The notes under the pieces were generated by a model, which worked only from the letters and a program-made list of their open reading frames with translations, ran no database searches and was not told the origin of the DNA. A DNA stretch of 64,000 nt from Desulforhopalus vacuolatus. GTDB lineage: Bacteria; Desulfobacterota; Desulfobulbia; Desulfobulbales; Desulfocapsaceae. The stretch lies in the NCBI RefSeq assembly GCF_016918505.1, contig NZ_JAFFPZ010000003.1, positions 174,689 to 238,688 on the forward strand. The letters run 5' to 3'. Positions 1 to 8,639 of this stretch are shown piece by piece. Both the position numbers and the translations under genes were made by a program. Each line of letters begins with the position of its first letter. The first letter of the stretch is position 1.

Positions 1-101
1 AATTGCCTCTTCAATAGAACTGACAGCCATAAACTTGCCTCATTATTTTTTGTTACACAGCAACAGACAACGTTTCTTCATACCGTTTTTTTACAGGAAC
101 C

Positions 102-755
102 TTATATGAATCCGTTCTCTGCCAGGAAAGTGCCGTTCAGTCCACTTGTCTGCAAACTGTCGTCTCCTTTCGGCAACAGTAATTTTTCTACATATTTGCC
201 AATAAGATCAACTTCGATATTCACCCTGCTCCCCGCTTTCATTCGCCCGAGGGCAGTCAATTTCAAGGTATGCGGAATAATAGAGACGGAGAATCCATTT
301 GCATCACAACTGTTCACCGTCAAGCTGATACCATCAATTGCCACAGATCCTTTTTCAATGATATAACGAGTCTGCTCAACCGGGACAATGAAATGGAAGA
401 CGGTATAGTCTCCCTCCCGTTGAATAGAGCTCACAGTGGCAGTACAGTCAATATGTCCGGACACGAGATGTCCGCCAAGTCGATCGGCAAGACGCAGGGC
501 CCGCTCCAGATTGAGCCGCTGTCCCGGCATAAATTTGCCAAGGGTTGTCCGGGAAAGAGTCTCGGGAGAGACATCGGCACAAAAGCAACGCCCTTTGATA
601 TCGTATGCCGTCAGACAAACCCCATTCACAGCAATAGATTCGCCCTCTTCAGGTTTATCCAGATCAAATCCGGCTTCCACCTCAAAAGCAACGCCGCCGC
701 CCACCTTTCGCCGCCCTGTAAGGCGTCCTTCTCCTGCTATAATTCCAGTAAACAC
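102..755 (-). CDS. ribE: Riboflavin synthase, alpha chain
   Basis: This enzyme dismutates two molecules of 6,7-dimethyl-8-ribityllumazine into riboflavin and the pyrimidine precursor, the last step of riboflavin synthesis in the cytosol. The protein has 217 residues, the usual family length, and two lumazine-binding repeats: roughly 1-97 with NGVCLT, and 98-200 with DGISLT. The start is a GTG at 755 preceded by GAGG; the N-terminus then reads (M)FTGIIAGEG, which matches the family's MFTGI opening, so no longer start is needed. It lies 21 bases downstream of a TPR gene on the same strand and may be co-transcribed with it. The FMN/FAD-forming enzyme RibF is encoded 3 kb away on the same strand. 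The symbol ribE (also called ribC in some bacteria) is given by similarity. Confidence 0.93.
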   Translation of the reverse strand: MFTGIIAGEGRLTGRRKVGGGVAFEVEAGFDLDKPEEGESIAVNGVCLTAYDIKGRCFCADVSPETLSRTTLGKFMPGQRLNLERALRLADRLGGHLVSGHIDCTATVSSIQREGDYTVFHFIVPVEQTRYIIEKGSVAIDGISLTVNSCDANGFSVSIIPHTLKLTALGRMKAGSRVNIEVDLIGKYVEKLLLPKGDDSLQTSGLNGTFLAENGFI

Positions 756-776
756 GGAAGACCTCGACGGTTCAGA

Positions 777-1376
777 CTAGGACAGTACCTTTTCGGCTTT
801 TTCTTCAAACCTTTTGGAGTATCCCTTGTGTTTAAAATTACTGTGGATGGATGCAATGACACGATAGGTATCCGCAGCCTCCTCCTTCTCCCCCGCCAGC
901 AGATGAATATCCGCGATACGTTCCATAATTACCACAACTCCCTGGACGTTGCGATTATCTTCATGAAAATCCAGGATAGTAAAACTATCCTCCAGCGCTT
1001 TGCTGTAATTTTCCAGTCCGAGCCAGGCATCGATGCGTTTATCAAGGACAGCAATAAGACTCATGCGGTCGCCAGCCTCATCACAGATGTCCCGTACCCG
1101 CTGATAATGTTTCAGCGCGCCCTCATAATCCTTTTTCTCAAGACACAGGTGTCCGAGCTGATTTGAGGCATTGGCGATACCACTCTTGTTCTCTTTCTCC
1201 TCAAAGGAAAGCAGCGCATTATGCAGTGCAGCCGCAGCCTGACCAAAATTCCCGTTCTCAAGCAAACGTTTCCCTTCCTCATATTCCTTCTGTTCCGGAG
1301 TATTCGGGGGAGTTTTGTTTTCAACGAAATTCGGCATCTTTTTTATATTACTCAGGGGTTGAATAGTCCCACTCAT
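777..1376 (-). CDS. TPR-repeat protein
   Basis: A 199-residue protein built almost entirely of tetratricopeptide-like helical pairs, for example [20 protein letters not shown] and the following repeat at about residues 65-170. It has no signal peptide or membrane segment, so it is probably a cytosolic scaffold for protein-protein contacts. The start ATG overlaps the stop of the upstream gene in an ATGA arrangement, which implies translational coupling with the HEAT-like protein encoded before it. The residues before the first repeat are low-complexity and charged. No specific function can be assigned; it could serve the upstream protein as a partner. Confidence 0.75.
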   Translation of the reverse strand: MSGTIQPLSNIKKMPNFVENKTPPNTPEQKEYEEGKRLLENGNFGQAAAALHNALLSFEEKENKSGIANASNQLGHLCLEKKDYEGALKHYQRVRDICDEAGDRMSLIAVLDKRIDAWLGLENYSKALEDSFTILDFHEDNRNVQGVVVIMERIADIHLLAGEKEEAADTYRVIASIHSNFKHKGYSKRFEEKAEKVLS

Positions 1377-2509
1377 TTATCTAATCCTCCACGTATTTTC
1401 TGAATTGCGTTTTGTGCTTCCACAGCGACAGTAGACGTAATCATCTTTCCCTCGCGACAGAAGACAAAAGTTTCTTTATCCTCACTGCACTCCATGAGCT
1501 GCATGGTTGCTTCACTCGCCTTGAGGTTCCCGAGCAGGCGGGCCATCTGGCCCCGAATCTGCACATCCGGATGTTTAAGGAAATGAAATACCGTGAAAAA
1601 AGGCGTGTCGCGCACGAGGTCAGGCCGCATTTCGGCTACTTCGCACAGTGCCCAGACAGCCTGATTGCGGGTTGAATCCTCAGTAACATAGTTGAGCAGG
1701 TAGCGGGTAAAAGGACCAAAGATATCAGGTCGTTTCGAAATGATGAAGCCTATAGTCTCCAACATACCCCATGGAGTTGCAGCAGAGTCCGAACATGACT
1801 CAAACAAACGGTGAAGGAATGTGGAAACACTGCCCGGATCCCTCGTTGAAACCCGGGCACAAACACAGCCGATCATCCACGCCGTATGCCACCGATTATT
1901 TTCATCCGCATCATAAAGCAGGCGCTGCATCAGGCGAAGCGTTTTTTTATCATCAAAGCAAAGAGCAACAAGAGTATCCTCATCTTCAGCTTCAACCAGC
2001 TCTTTCACCTCACGTTTATTTGTCTTCCGGCGAACATGTCCTTTTTCAACGGCCGGCTCCATTTCCGGAAGATGCTGTTTGGGGGAATCCCCGGCTGCAG
2101 TACTTAGAGTTGCCTCTTTTTTACCCTTCACACTTTCAACGATTTCCTGAATCTCAGTATGCAGACGAATAAAATAGAGGACACCTTTTGCCGCGTGGCC
2201 TTCAACATTCCCTTTGGCGAAGACTTCATGCCGGGGCTGATCATAATTCTCAATACGTCCAGTGAGATAATCATCCTCCGGCATCAACTCCCACGCCAGA
2301 TCGGAATTGTTTCCGCAGGCGTAAAGAAGAGTCTCAACAATTGCAGCCCCAACGTTGTGACCGGTAACATCACAACTGTAGACAGCACCACATTGACAAC
2401 GTCCCACAGGAAACTCAGTCATTCTGCGTTCCGGAGCATCGGTTGGTCTGCCGACATCGGATCCGCAAAATGGGCACCAGGGGCGTACGGTTTCGTGCTT
2501 ATTAGCCAT
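1373..2509 (-). CDS. DVU0298-like protein: zinc-ribbon N-terminus plus HEAT-like repeats
   Basis: This 378-residue protein begins with a Cys cluster, WCPFCG followed some 20 residues later by [11 protein letters not shown], that looks like a zinc ribbon. The second half (about 185-365) is alpha-helical with HEAT-like repeats, as in [20 protein letters not shown] and [20 protein letters not shown]. The overall layout resembles the DVU0298 family of sulfate reducers, whose function I do not know to be established. The intervening stretch around 120-175 is charged and probably disordered. It is the first gene of a likely operon with the TPR gene (ATGA overlap) and riboflavin synthase. Upstream lies a block of dispersed repeats, so the promoter cannot be placed with confidence. 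Confidence 0.7.
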   Translation of the reverse strand: MANKHETVRPWCPFCGSDVGRPTDAPERRMTEFPVGRCQCGAVYSCDVTGHNVGAAIVETLLYACGNNSDLAWELMPEDDYLTGRIENYDQPRHEVFAKGNVEGHAAKGVLYFIRLHTEIQEIVESVKGKKEATLSTAAGDSPKQHLPEMEPAVEKGHVRRKTNKREVKELVEAEDEDTLVALCFDDKKTLRLMQRLLYDADENNRWHTAWMIGCVCARVSTRDPGSVSTFLHRLFESCSDSAATPWGMLETIGFIISKRPDIFGPFTRYLLNYVTEDSTRNQAVWALCEVAEMRPDLVRDTPFFTVFHFLKHPDVQIRGQMARLLGNLKASEATMQLMECSEDKETFVFCREGKMITSTVAVEAQNAIQKIRGGLDK

Positions 2510-2519
2510 AAGAAGAAAA

Positions 2520-2965
2520 CTGCCCTATATGTTTATGGGAGCATCAAAGAACCAGTTTTTCGCCCATCTTCTTCGCTGCAGTCAAAAATTTACCCTCGGA
2601 GGGAAACGCCAGACTCCGATATCAAAGTTACAGGCGGGTAAATTTCCTTCTGCACTTCGCAATATGAACGAAATACAAGGTTCTTCAAGGTACCCTTTTA
2701 TTGTTTGGGAACCTTGAAGAACCACTCTTTCGCCCATCTTCTGCGGTACAAAAAAAAATTTATCCTCCGACAAAGCGAGGAACGAGACGTCGAGATATCA
2801 ATAACACCGGTGATGAACAGTAAGCCGGTAGAAGAACCTTCACGAAATTCTTTTCAAAAAAACACGAAAATAATTTCCAAGGTACTCATATCCCTGCGGT
2901 AAATTTCCTTCTGTGCCTCGAACATGAACGAATGCAGACTGTTTCAAGGGCCCCTTATGTTTATG
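2520..2965. repeat. Cluster of dispersed repeats (family D)
   Basis: No gene is seen here. The stretch carries two or three partial copies of a dispersed element whose recognisable parts are TTCGCCCATCTTCT, AAATTTACC and GAGGCACAGAAGGAAATTTA (the last at 2895-2922, read on the minus strand). The same parts recur at 11518-11640 and 15403-15545, mostly in the opposite orientation. Internal pieces such as GGTTCTTCAAGGTACC and GGGAACCTTGAAGAACC (2680-2720) form an inverted pair. This points to nested insertions of a small non-coding element. Confidence 0.6.
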
Positions 2966-2979
2966 CTTTTTTGCTGATA

Positions 2980-3609
2980 TTATGAAATTTTTTCTTCAAG
3001 TTTCTCGACAAAATTCGGATCAACCGAATACCCAAGATCCTTTGCCTTAAGCATGTGATTTTTTGAATCTTCATACTTTTCAACAAAGTACAGTGCTACA
3101 GCAAGATTGTTATGTCCAAGGGGGGAATCCGGTTCCAGGTTAAGAGCCTTGCGGGCCGCCTCTACTGCACGCTCATCTTCACCCTTCATCGTAAGAATGG
3201 AGGTAAGATTGATCCATGTGCTGGCCAGTTTTGGGTTAAATTGAACAGCCTTGTTATAGGCTTCGAGGGCTTTCTCCAGCTCATTGCGCTGTTGCCAGAT
3301 AAGGCCAAGGTTGGCGTGAGCCTGAGCATTTTCAGGTTGAATCCCCACAGCCTGCTCATTCAGTTTCTGTGCTTTGTCAATCTCCCCCATACCGAAATAA
3401 ATGGCCCCAAGGTTAATCATTGCCTCCGTACACAGATCATCAATTTCTATAGTACGCTTCAAAGCAGTAACAGCCTCTTCCATCCGCCCGGCCTTCATAT
3501 AAACCAGTCCAAGATGCTGAAATGCCATCACATTATCGGGGTGTTCCTTGCACTTTTTTTCAAGTTCCGCGATTACTGCCACCAGGTCTTCTTTCAACTC
3601 ATCTGTCAT
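2980..3609 (-). CDS. TPR-repeat protein
   Basis: A 209-residue protein with about five consecutive tetratricopeptide repeats at residues 22-195, such as VMAFQHLGLVYMKAGRMEEA and AQAHANLGLIWQQRNELEKA, close to the TPR consensus (W/L-G-Y-A-F-A-P). There is no signal peptide. The ATG at 3609 begins MTDELKEDL and is preceded by the purine-rich AAGGAATGTT. The 138-base gap to ribF on the same strand would allow co-transcription but does not show it. TPR proteins of this size are generic adaptors; nothing in the sequence specifies a partner. Confidence 0.8.
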   Translation of the reverse strand: MTDELKEDLVAVIAELEKKCKEHPDNVMAFQHLGLVYMKAGRMEEAVTALKRTIEIDDLCTEAMINLGAIYFGMGEIDKAQKLNEQAVGIQPENAQAHANLGLIWQQRNELEKALEAYNKAVQFNPKLASTWINLTSILTMKGEDERAVEAARKALNLEPDSPLGHNNLAVALYFVEKYEDSKNHMLKAKDLGYSVDPNFVEKLEEKIS

Positions 3610-3747
3610 AACATTCCTTATAGGTTACCCCTGCGACCTGAGGTCATTCAGGATTTTTCCAAAGAAAACCGACACAAAAAGAATCGGCAAAGAGGGTTTT
3701 ACTATAGACATAACTCACAGAGTTGCAACATGAAATCCCTGCAGGTT

Positions 3748-4680
3748 TCAGGCCCTGCAGGCGAGGATACGTTTTGCCTCCTTTACATCTGCACTAATTT
3801 GCGTGCGCAGGGCATCAATTGACTCAAAACGAACCTCCCCCCGCAGGTACTCTAACAGGCTGATAATGATCTCTTCTCCGTAGATATCATCCTTAAAATC
3901 AAAGATAAAAGTCTCAGCGACAAGCAGGCCTTCTCTAAACGTTGGATTCCGACCGATATTCGCCACTCCGCCATACTCCCTGCCGCGCAACAGTACCCGA
4001 CAGGCATATACACCGTAGCGAGGAACCAGTTCCTCGCCGCTGAACTGGAGGTTGGCCGTTGGAAACCCAATCTCCGCCCCGCCGCGATTCTGCCCTCTCT
4101 GTACCTTTCCCCTTATCTGCCAGGGTCTGCCGAGCAATTCTCTGGTGAGATCAATACGCCCATCGGCGACCAGTTCCCGGATACGCGTGGAACTCACAGG
4201 TTGTCCATAGAGTTGAAACGGAGGAACAACATTCACTGCAAATCCATACTGTTTTCCCTGCTCCCGCAGAAAATTGATATCGCCGGATCGCCCCCTCCCA
4301 AAGGCGTAGTCATAACCGACCACCAGCTCTTTCACCCCGAGTTTGTCAACGAGTATTTTCTGAACAAACTCATCTGCTCCGGTAGCTGCAAACTCTCGTG
4401 TAAAGGGAATGAGAATAAGAATTTCAATCCCGGTACCTTCAATCAGTTCAATCTTTCGCTGCATCGTCGAAATCCGCTTTACTCCGTCCGGACGCAAGAC
4501 CTCCAGAGGATGCGGGTCAAAGGTTATGGCAATACTGGTCCCACCGCAGCGGGCGGCCAGTTCGATTACACGTGAAAAAAGCTTGCGGTGCCCGAGATGA
4601 ACACCATCGAAGTTGCCTATGGTTACACAGGCACAGTGAATATTATGAGGTATCTCATTGAGACTGCGAATTATCTGCAT
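3748..4680 (-). CDS. ribF: Bifunctional riboflavin kinase / FMN adenylyltransferase
   Basis: RibF phosphorylates riboflavin to FMN and adenylates FMN to FAD. The 310-residue length is typical. The N-terminal nucleotidyltransferase domain (about 15-180) shows GNFDGVHLGH with the HxGH-like signature and later SSTRIRELV. The C-terminal kinase domain (about 185-308) shows GKVQRGQNRGGAEIGFPTAN, the conserved GFPTAN motif. The ATG at 4680 gives MQIIRSLNEIP, a normal family N-terminus. The gene is transcribed away from the divergent tRNA-Leu gene. It supplies flavin cofactors that enzymes such as TcuA, encoded nearby, would need. Confidence 0.95.
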   Translation of the reverse strand: MQIIRSLNEIPHNIHCACVTIGNFDGVHLGHRKLFSRVIELAARCGGTSIAITFDPHPLEVLRPDGVKRISTMQRKIELIEGTGIEILILIPFTREFAATGADEFVQKILVDKLGVKELVVGYDYAFGRGRSGDINFLREQGKQYGFAVNVVPPFQLYGQPVSSTRIRELVADGRIDLTRELLGRPWQIRGKVQRGQNRGGAEIGFPTANLQFSGEELVPRYGVYACRVLLRGREYGGVANIGRNPTFREGLLVAETFIFDFKDDIYGEEIIISLLEYLRGEVRFESIDALRTQISADVKEAKRILACRA

Positions 4681-4740
4681 GCAGTAAATTCCTTTTTCTG
4701 CTTTTTAATCTGGTTATCACAATTTAGTATCAAGAAACTC

Positions 4741-4769
4741 TTGACAAGGGCCGACATTTTTAGCATATT
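4741..4769 (+). promoter_or_regulatory. Sigma-70-type promoter of the tRNA-Leu gene
   Basis: A perfect -35 hexamer TTGACA (4741-4746) is followed after 17 bases by CATATT (4764-4769), one mismatch from good -10 boxes. Transcription would start about 8 bases later, just upstream of the tRNA at 4781. The spacing and position make this a strong candidate. Confidence 0.7.
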
Positions 4770-4780
4770 GTCAGCTCGTT

Positions 4781-4867
4781 GCCGAAGTGGCGGAATTGGT
4801 AGACGCGCCAGGTTCAGGGTCTGGTGGGGGTATCCTCATGGAAGTTCGAGTCTTCTCTTCGGCACCA
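4781..4867 (+). tRNA. tRNA-Leu, anticodon CAG
   Basis: The 87-base gene has a perfect acceptor stem (GCCGAAG with CTTCGGC), discriminator A and an encoded CCA end. The anticodon stem CCAGG/TCTGG holds the loop TTCAGGG, giving anticodon CAG at 4815-4817, which reads CUG. A long variable arm between the anticodon arm and the GTTCGAGTC T-loop region places it in class II, as expected for leucine. Confidence 0.96.
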
Positions 4868-4879
4868 AAAAATAATCAA

Positions 4880-4919
4880 GGCTTTATCTCCTGTACGCAG
4901 TGAGATAAAGCCTTTTTTG
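4880..4919 (+). terminator. Rho-independent terminator of tRNA-Leu
   Basis: An 11-bp perfect stem, GGCTTTATCTC (4880-4890) with GAGATAAAGCC (4902-4912), encloses an 11-base loop and is followed by six T residues. It lies 12 bases after the tRNA CCA end. Confidence 0.92.
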
Positions 4920-5293
4920 TTTTCTTTTTTTGTAGTTTGACTCATCGTGCTCTCCTCGCAGACTCTTTCCTTGTTCCAGCTGTCAGAATGTCCCAAATAA
5001 TGGCCGAATACCTTAACATCATCACCAGTTAAAAAGCAATTCCCACACCGGGAAGAGAGAAGAATAACTTCAGGGAACCTCTGCGGCACTTCGCCTTGCG
5101 CTTCTCTTTTCCGCTGCTGCGCCACAGGCAACCAGCCCGTCCTCTTTTTACCCGTTTTCAATGAAGTGTCCATCTGGTATATTTTTCTGTGAATTGACGA
5201 GATTTCCTGCCTGAACTCAGGTGCATTGTCAGTGGTTAAATGCACTCTCCAGACTCTGTAAACGCTTCCAACAAAATGAGAAAACCAAAGACC
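4920..5293. other. Region without a supported gene
   Basis: After the tRNA terminator I see no convincing coding sequence until 5294. A minus-strand open frame covers the stretch but runs through the tRNA and its terminator and has no recognisable domain, so it is probably accidental. No dispersed repeat of the kind found elsewhere in the window is visible here. Confidence 0.4.
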
Positions 5294-5788
5294 ATGGAAC
5301 GATATTTTTTCATCATCATCGCCGGTGTTATCGGCGGGATGCTCGCTAACAGGTTCCACATCCCCGGTGGTGCCGTGGTTGGTGCCATGCTCTGTTCCGG
5401 AATGACATCCCTGCTCTTTTCAGGCGTCGGGATTTCACCACGAGTCGGTCTGGCCGTACAGATCATGCTCGGGGTATTTCTCGGAATGACCTTCGACCGC
5501 TCCTTTTTTACCGTGGCAGCCAAAGCTCTGCCCCTGGCCATCCTCAGTACCCTCTGCCTGCTCGGCATTTCGATAACGATGGCGTGGCTGGCAAGCAGGC
5601 TGGGGATTATCGATTTCAGCACAGCTCTCTTTGGCTTTTCTCCCGGCGGCATGTCCGGCATGGCAGTCCTCGCCCAGACCGAAGGCCACAACGCGGCGCT
5701 GGTCGCCTTCCTCCACATGTTCCGTGTGTTTACCCTCTTTCTGGTGGTACCATTGCTGGCGAAGATTTTTATGCACTGGCGAATGTAA
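5294..5788 (+). CDS. AbrB-duplication-type membrane protein, single-copy form
   Basis: A hydrophobic protein of about 164 residues with some five membrane helices and the Gly/Pro-rich pattern of the AbrB duplication membrane family (TIGR03082): IIIAGVIGGMLANRFHIPGG, a central LGVFLGMTFDRS, and FGFSPGGMSGMAVLA. Most family members carry two such units in about 350 residues; this one has one, with no second half before the stop. I chose the ATG at 5294 (MERYFFIII) because the family begins there and the upstream residues are polar and non-conserved. Annotations as 'ammonia monooxygenase' or 'transcription regulator' for this family are misleading; the substrate is unknown. It stands alone between the tRNA and acnB. 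Confidence 0.72.
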   Translation: MERYFFIIIAGVIGGMLANRFHIPGGAVVGAMLCSGMTSLLFSGVGISPRVGLAVQIMLGVFLGMTFDRSFFTVAAKALPLAILSTLCLLGISITMAWLASRLGIIDFSTALFGFSPGGMSGMAVLAQTEGHNAALVAFLHMFRVFTLFLVVPLLAKIFMHWRM

Positions 5789-5807
5789 TTCCCCGCCAGC
5801 CCATATC

Positions 5808-5842
5808 ATAAAAAAGGCCGGCCTTCATGTAGAAGGCCAGCC
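5808..5842 (-). terminator. Hairpin terminator, probably for acnB
   Basis: GGCCGGCCTTC (5816-5826) pairs with GAAGGCCAGCC (5832-5842) with one mismatch. Read on the minus strand the stem is followed by a run of T (5810-5815). It also lies just beyond the stop of the plus-strand membrane-protein gene, so it may serve both directions, but the T tract favours the minus strand. Confidence 0.65.
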
Positions 5843-5876
5843 GGAAAAAGCTTCAGGGCAGCTGGAATAACCAGTC

Positions 5877-6090
5877 ATACCAGTCACATTTTTTATTGAT
5901 CAGAGAACACGACTGCGTACACATCTTTTTTTAATTTTTTTTGCCTTTATTCGCATGTTTAGAGCTTTCCTTTGGCAAAAAGTTTTTCGCTGTTCCGTCT
6001 TTTGCTTTTCCCTGTCTCCCGTCTCCTGTCTCCTGTCTCCCTTTTCCCATCCCTGCCTTTGAATCTACCAATACAAAATGTAAATGGTAT
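5877..6090. mobile_element. MITE-like dispersed repeat, family A
   Basis: A non-coding element of about 214 bp. Its right end reads AATACAAAATGTAAATGGTA (6070-6089) and its left end is a diverged inverted copy (ATACCAGTCACATTTTTTAT, from 5877). Inside are TTTGGCAAAAAGTTTTTCGC and a pyrimidine tract of GTCTCCC/GTCTCCT tandem units (6016-6045). Copies occur at 15615-15987, 20148-20640, 24466-24736 and 58973-59203. It abuts the acnB stop codon. Confidence 0.75.
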
Positions 6091-8567
6091 TATTCCAGTC
6101 CCATCTTCTGCCGATACTCGGCAGGCGTTGGGATTTTACCAAGGAGTGCTGTCACCGCTGCCACTTCAGAAGAGGCCAGATACACTCTGTTGCCATCCCC
6201 CAGACGGTTGTTAAAGTTCCTCGTAGAAGTAGAGACAACAGTAGAATCCGGCCGGACCCGAGCCTGATTTCCCATACAGAGACTGCATCCAGGGGTCTCT
6301 ATCCGTGCCCCTGATCCGACAAAGAGAGCAAAGCCTCCATCTTCTCTGATGGTATCACGATCCATTCTTGTTGAGGGAGCAATCCACAGTCCGGTTTTCG
6401 CATAGCCTCCATCCCGTTTTAAAATGTCCTCTGCGGCCTGAAGATGTTTCAGAAAGGTCATGCAGGAGCCAATGAAGACCTCATCCACCCTGTCTCCGGC
6501 AACCGCACTGAGCAAACGAACATCATCGGGATCATTGGGACAGGCAAGAAGCGGTTCGGTCACCCTGCTCATATCCACATCCAGCGTAGCGAGATATTCG
6601 GCATGATCATCCGCCTCAAGCAGTCGCGGAGACTCCAGCCATTTCTCCAGTCTTTTTATCCGCCGGCGTATCGCCTCCGCAGATTGATAACCATCTGCAA
6701 GCAGAGACTGCAGAAAGGCAATATTCTCTTTCAAGCGTTCGACAACAGCATGAAGAGATAATTTCAAGGTGGCGGCGGCCGCACTCCTCTCTGCAGAAGA
6801 GTTGCTCAGTTCAAAGGCATCAGCGACGGTAAAATCTTCCACCCCTTCCACCTCCATAATCGCTCCGGAAAAAACATTTTTTTTCGCTTTTCCCCCAACG
6901 GTGAGAAGCCCCTGCTCCCGGGCAAAGAAGGGAATGGCATTGACCATATCCCGAATGGTGATTCCCGGTGCCCTCCTTCCCGAGAAGCGTACCCGCACGG
7001 ATTCCGGCATCTCAAGAGGCATGAATCCGAGAGCAGCTGCAAAGGCAACCAGTCCCGATCCCGCCGGGAAAGACAATCCCATGGGAAACCGCGTATGGGA
7101 ATCGGCCCCTGTTCCCACCGTATCCGGTACAATCATCCGATTGATCAAACTGTGGATAACACCATCGCCAGGTTGAAAGGTCACACCGCCCCATGCAACC
7201 GTCATCTCCTGTAGAAATTTCCAGCGTCCAAAATCAGACTCTTTCGGATAAGCCGCAGTGTGACAGAAACTCTGCATGAAAAGATCTGTCTTAAATTCCA
7301 GACAGGCAAGTTCTGAAATTTCCTGCATATTCATGGGACCCGTTGAGTCCTGCGAGCCCACCGTCGTCATCTCAGGTTCACAAACAGTACCCGGTAAGAC
7401 GCCTTCCACGCCGCAGGCGCGACCAACAATTTTCTGTGCCTGAGTATATCCCTGACCAGGTCTGGCAACAGGCTTTTCCGGTTCCGAAAAAATTGCTGGA
7501 AATTCGCAGCCAAGATACGCGCAGGCCTTTTTCGTTAACTGGCACCCGATGGTCAAATTCAACCGGCCTCTGGCACGGTACTCATCAATGACCGTGGAAG
7601 GTCCGGGATGAAGTTCAATCTTCTCCCCATCTTTTTTGCGCAGAGTCCAGTCCGGAAAATTGAGAATCAATTCGTCCCCGGACGAAATTTTAGAGGTATC
7701 ACATTCCAGGACAAGCGTTCCTGAATCCCTTGCCGTGGCATAAAAGATAGGGGCAATAATGTTCCCCATGACAATGCCGCCAGCCCGCTTGCCGGGAACA
7801 TTGGGGATATCCTCACCGATCAGCCAGACAAGGGAGTTCAAAGCCGATTTCCTTGACGATCCGGTTCCCATGACATCACCGGCAAAGGCGACCAGCTGTC
7901 CCTGTTCCTGAATGGACCGCAGTTCCCCCTGTACTTCGGGAAAACGCTTCGCACAAAAACTCTGCGCATGCAGGGGAATATCCGCCCGGGACTGCACTTC
8001 ACTTCCGGGGGACATATCATCGGTGTTTATCTCTCCATTAATTTTACACACGGTAAAACGCATCTCTTCCTCAAGCACCATGGCCGAGGTAAACCATTCC
8101 GCTGCGGCCCACGATTGCAGGATTTCTTTTGCAACTCCGGCCGGAACACCCTCTTTTTCAGAGAGAGCGCGTATACGATCAAACGCTTCGTAGATCAAAA
8201 TGCAGTGCTTCAGAGCTTCACCGCACAGCGTGGGAAGAATCGATTTTTCCAGCAGATTAAGAAGGACACCGACGTTATAGCCACCACCCATCAGGGCCAG
8301 CATCTCCACTGCTTTTTCAGGAGCAGCAGCCGTGCAGGCAGACTCACCGAGAGCCACTTTCTCAAGCCATGCCGCCTTGACTTTCGCCGAGGCGCTCACC
8401 CCCGGCTCTATCTGACCGGCAATCAACTGCAGCAACTCCTCACTGCTTTTATCATTCGCCTCAAGAAGCTGGATAAAAGCACCAGTCTCTTCCACCGTCA
8501 AAGGAAGCGGAGGCAGATTCTTCTGCTCTCTTTTCATCGCATTTTTTTTATATTTTTCCAGCATCAT
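6090..8567 (-). CDS. acnB: Aconitate hydratase B (probably C-terminally truncated)
   Basis: AcnB isomerises citrate to isocitrate through cis-aconitate with a [4Fe-4S] cluster. This 825-residue protein has the AcnB order: an N-terminal HEAT-like domain (about 1-155), the swivel domain (about 165-385, with DVMGTGSSRKSALNSLVW) and the catalytic aconitase domain (about 395-815). Cluster cysteines are visible in GSCM and in PGCSLCMGNQARV. The ATG at 8567 follows CAGGAGAATC. The frame ends after IPTPAEYRQKMGLE at a TAA whose bases overlap the end of the family A repeat; E. coli AcnB (865 aa) continues some 35 residues beyond this point, so the repeat probably cut off the C-terminal tail. The catalytic residues are retained. 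It lies downstream of tcuBA and would process cis-aconitate made by TcuA. Confidence 0.94.
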   Translation of the reverse strand: MMLEKYKKNAMKREQKNLPPLPLTVEETGAFIQLLEANDKSSEELLQLIAGQIEPGVSASAKVKAAWLEKVALGESACTAAAPEKAVEMLALMGGGYNVGVLLNLLEKSILPTLCGEALKHCILIYEAFDRIRALSEKEGVPAGVAKEILQSWAAAEWFTSAMVLEEEMRFTVCKINGEINTDDMSPGSEVQSRADIPLHAQSFCAKRFPEVQGELRSIQEQGQLVAFAGDVMGTGSSRKSALNSLVWLIGEDIPNVPGKRAGGIVMGNIIAPIFYATARDSGTLVLECDTSKISSGDELILNFPDWTLRKKDGEKIELHPGPSTVIDEYRARGRLNLTIGCQLTKKACAYLGCEFPAIFSEPEKPVARPGQGYTQAQKIVGRACGVEGVLPGTVCEPEMTTVGSQDSTGPMNMQEISELACLEFKTDLFMQSFCHTAAYPKESDFGRWKFLQEMTVAWGGVTFQPGDGVIHSLINRMIVPDTVGTGADSHTRFPMGLSFPAGSGLVAFAAALGFMPLEMPESVRVRFSGRRAPGITIRDMVNAIPFFAREQGLLTVGGKAKKNVFSGAIMEVEGVEDFTVADAFELSNSSAERSAAAATLKLSLHAVVERLKENIAFLQSLLADGYQSAEAIRRRIKRLEKWLESPRLLEADDHAEYLATLDVDMSRVTEPLLACPNDPDDVRLLSAVAGDRVDEVFIGSCMTFLKHLQAAEDILKRDGGYAKTGLWIAPSTRMDRDTIREDGGFALFVGSGARIETPGCSLCMGNQARVRPDSTVVSTSTRNFNNRLGDGNRVYLASSEVAAVTALLGKIPTPAEYRQKMGLE

Positions 8568-8577
8568 GATTCTCCTG

Positions 8578-8623
8578 TAAAAAAAAGCCGCCTTTTCTCT
8601 TGTATAAAGAGCACAAAGGCGGC
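8578..8623 (-). terminator. Rho-independent terminator after tcuB
   Basis: On the minus strand, GCCGCCTTT (8615-8623) pairs with AAAGGCGGC (8587-8595) and the stem is followed by a run of eight or more T. It separates tcuB from acnB, so acnB is probably expressed by read-through or from a promoter in the short gap. Confidence 0.85.
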
Positions 8624-8639
8624 ACCGGGCAGTATGTGT

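Noticed and set aside
1..101. Possible FMN riboswitch for the riboflavin genes
   Set aside because: The riboflavin synthase gene is transcribed leftward, so its leader would lie to the right; no RFN-like conserved blocks are visible upstream of either riboflavin gene.
4814..5359. Minus-strand open frame of 181 codons
   Set aside because: It runs through the tRNA-Leu gene and its terminator and has no recognisable domain; a short TDNAPEF resemblance to integrase cores is too weak to report as a gene.
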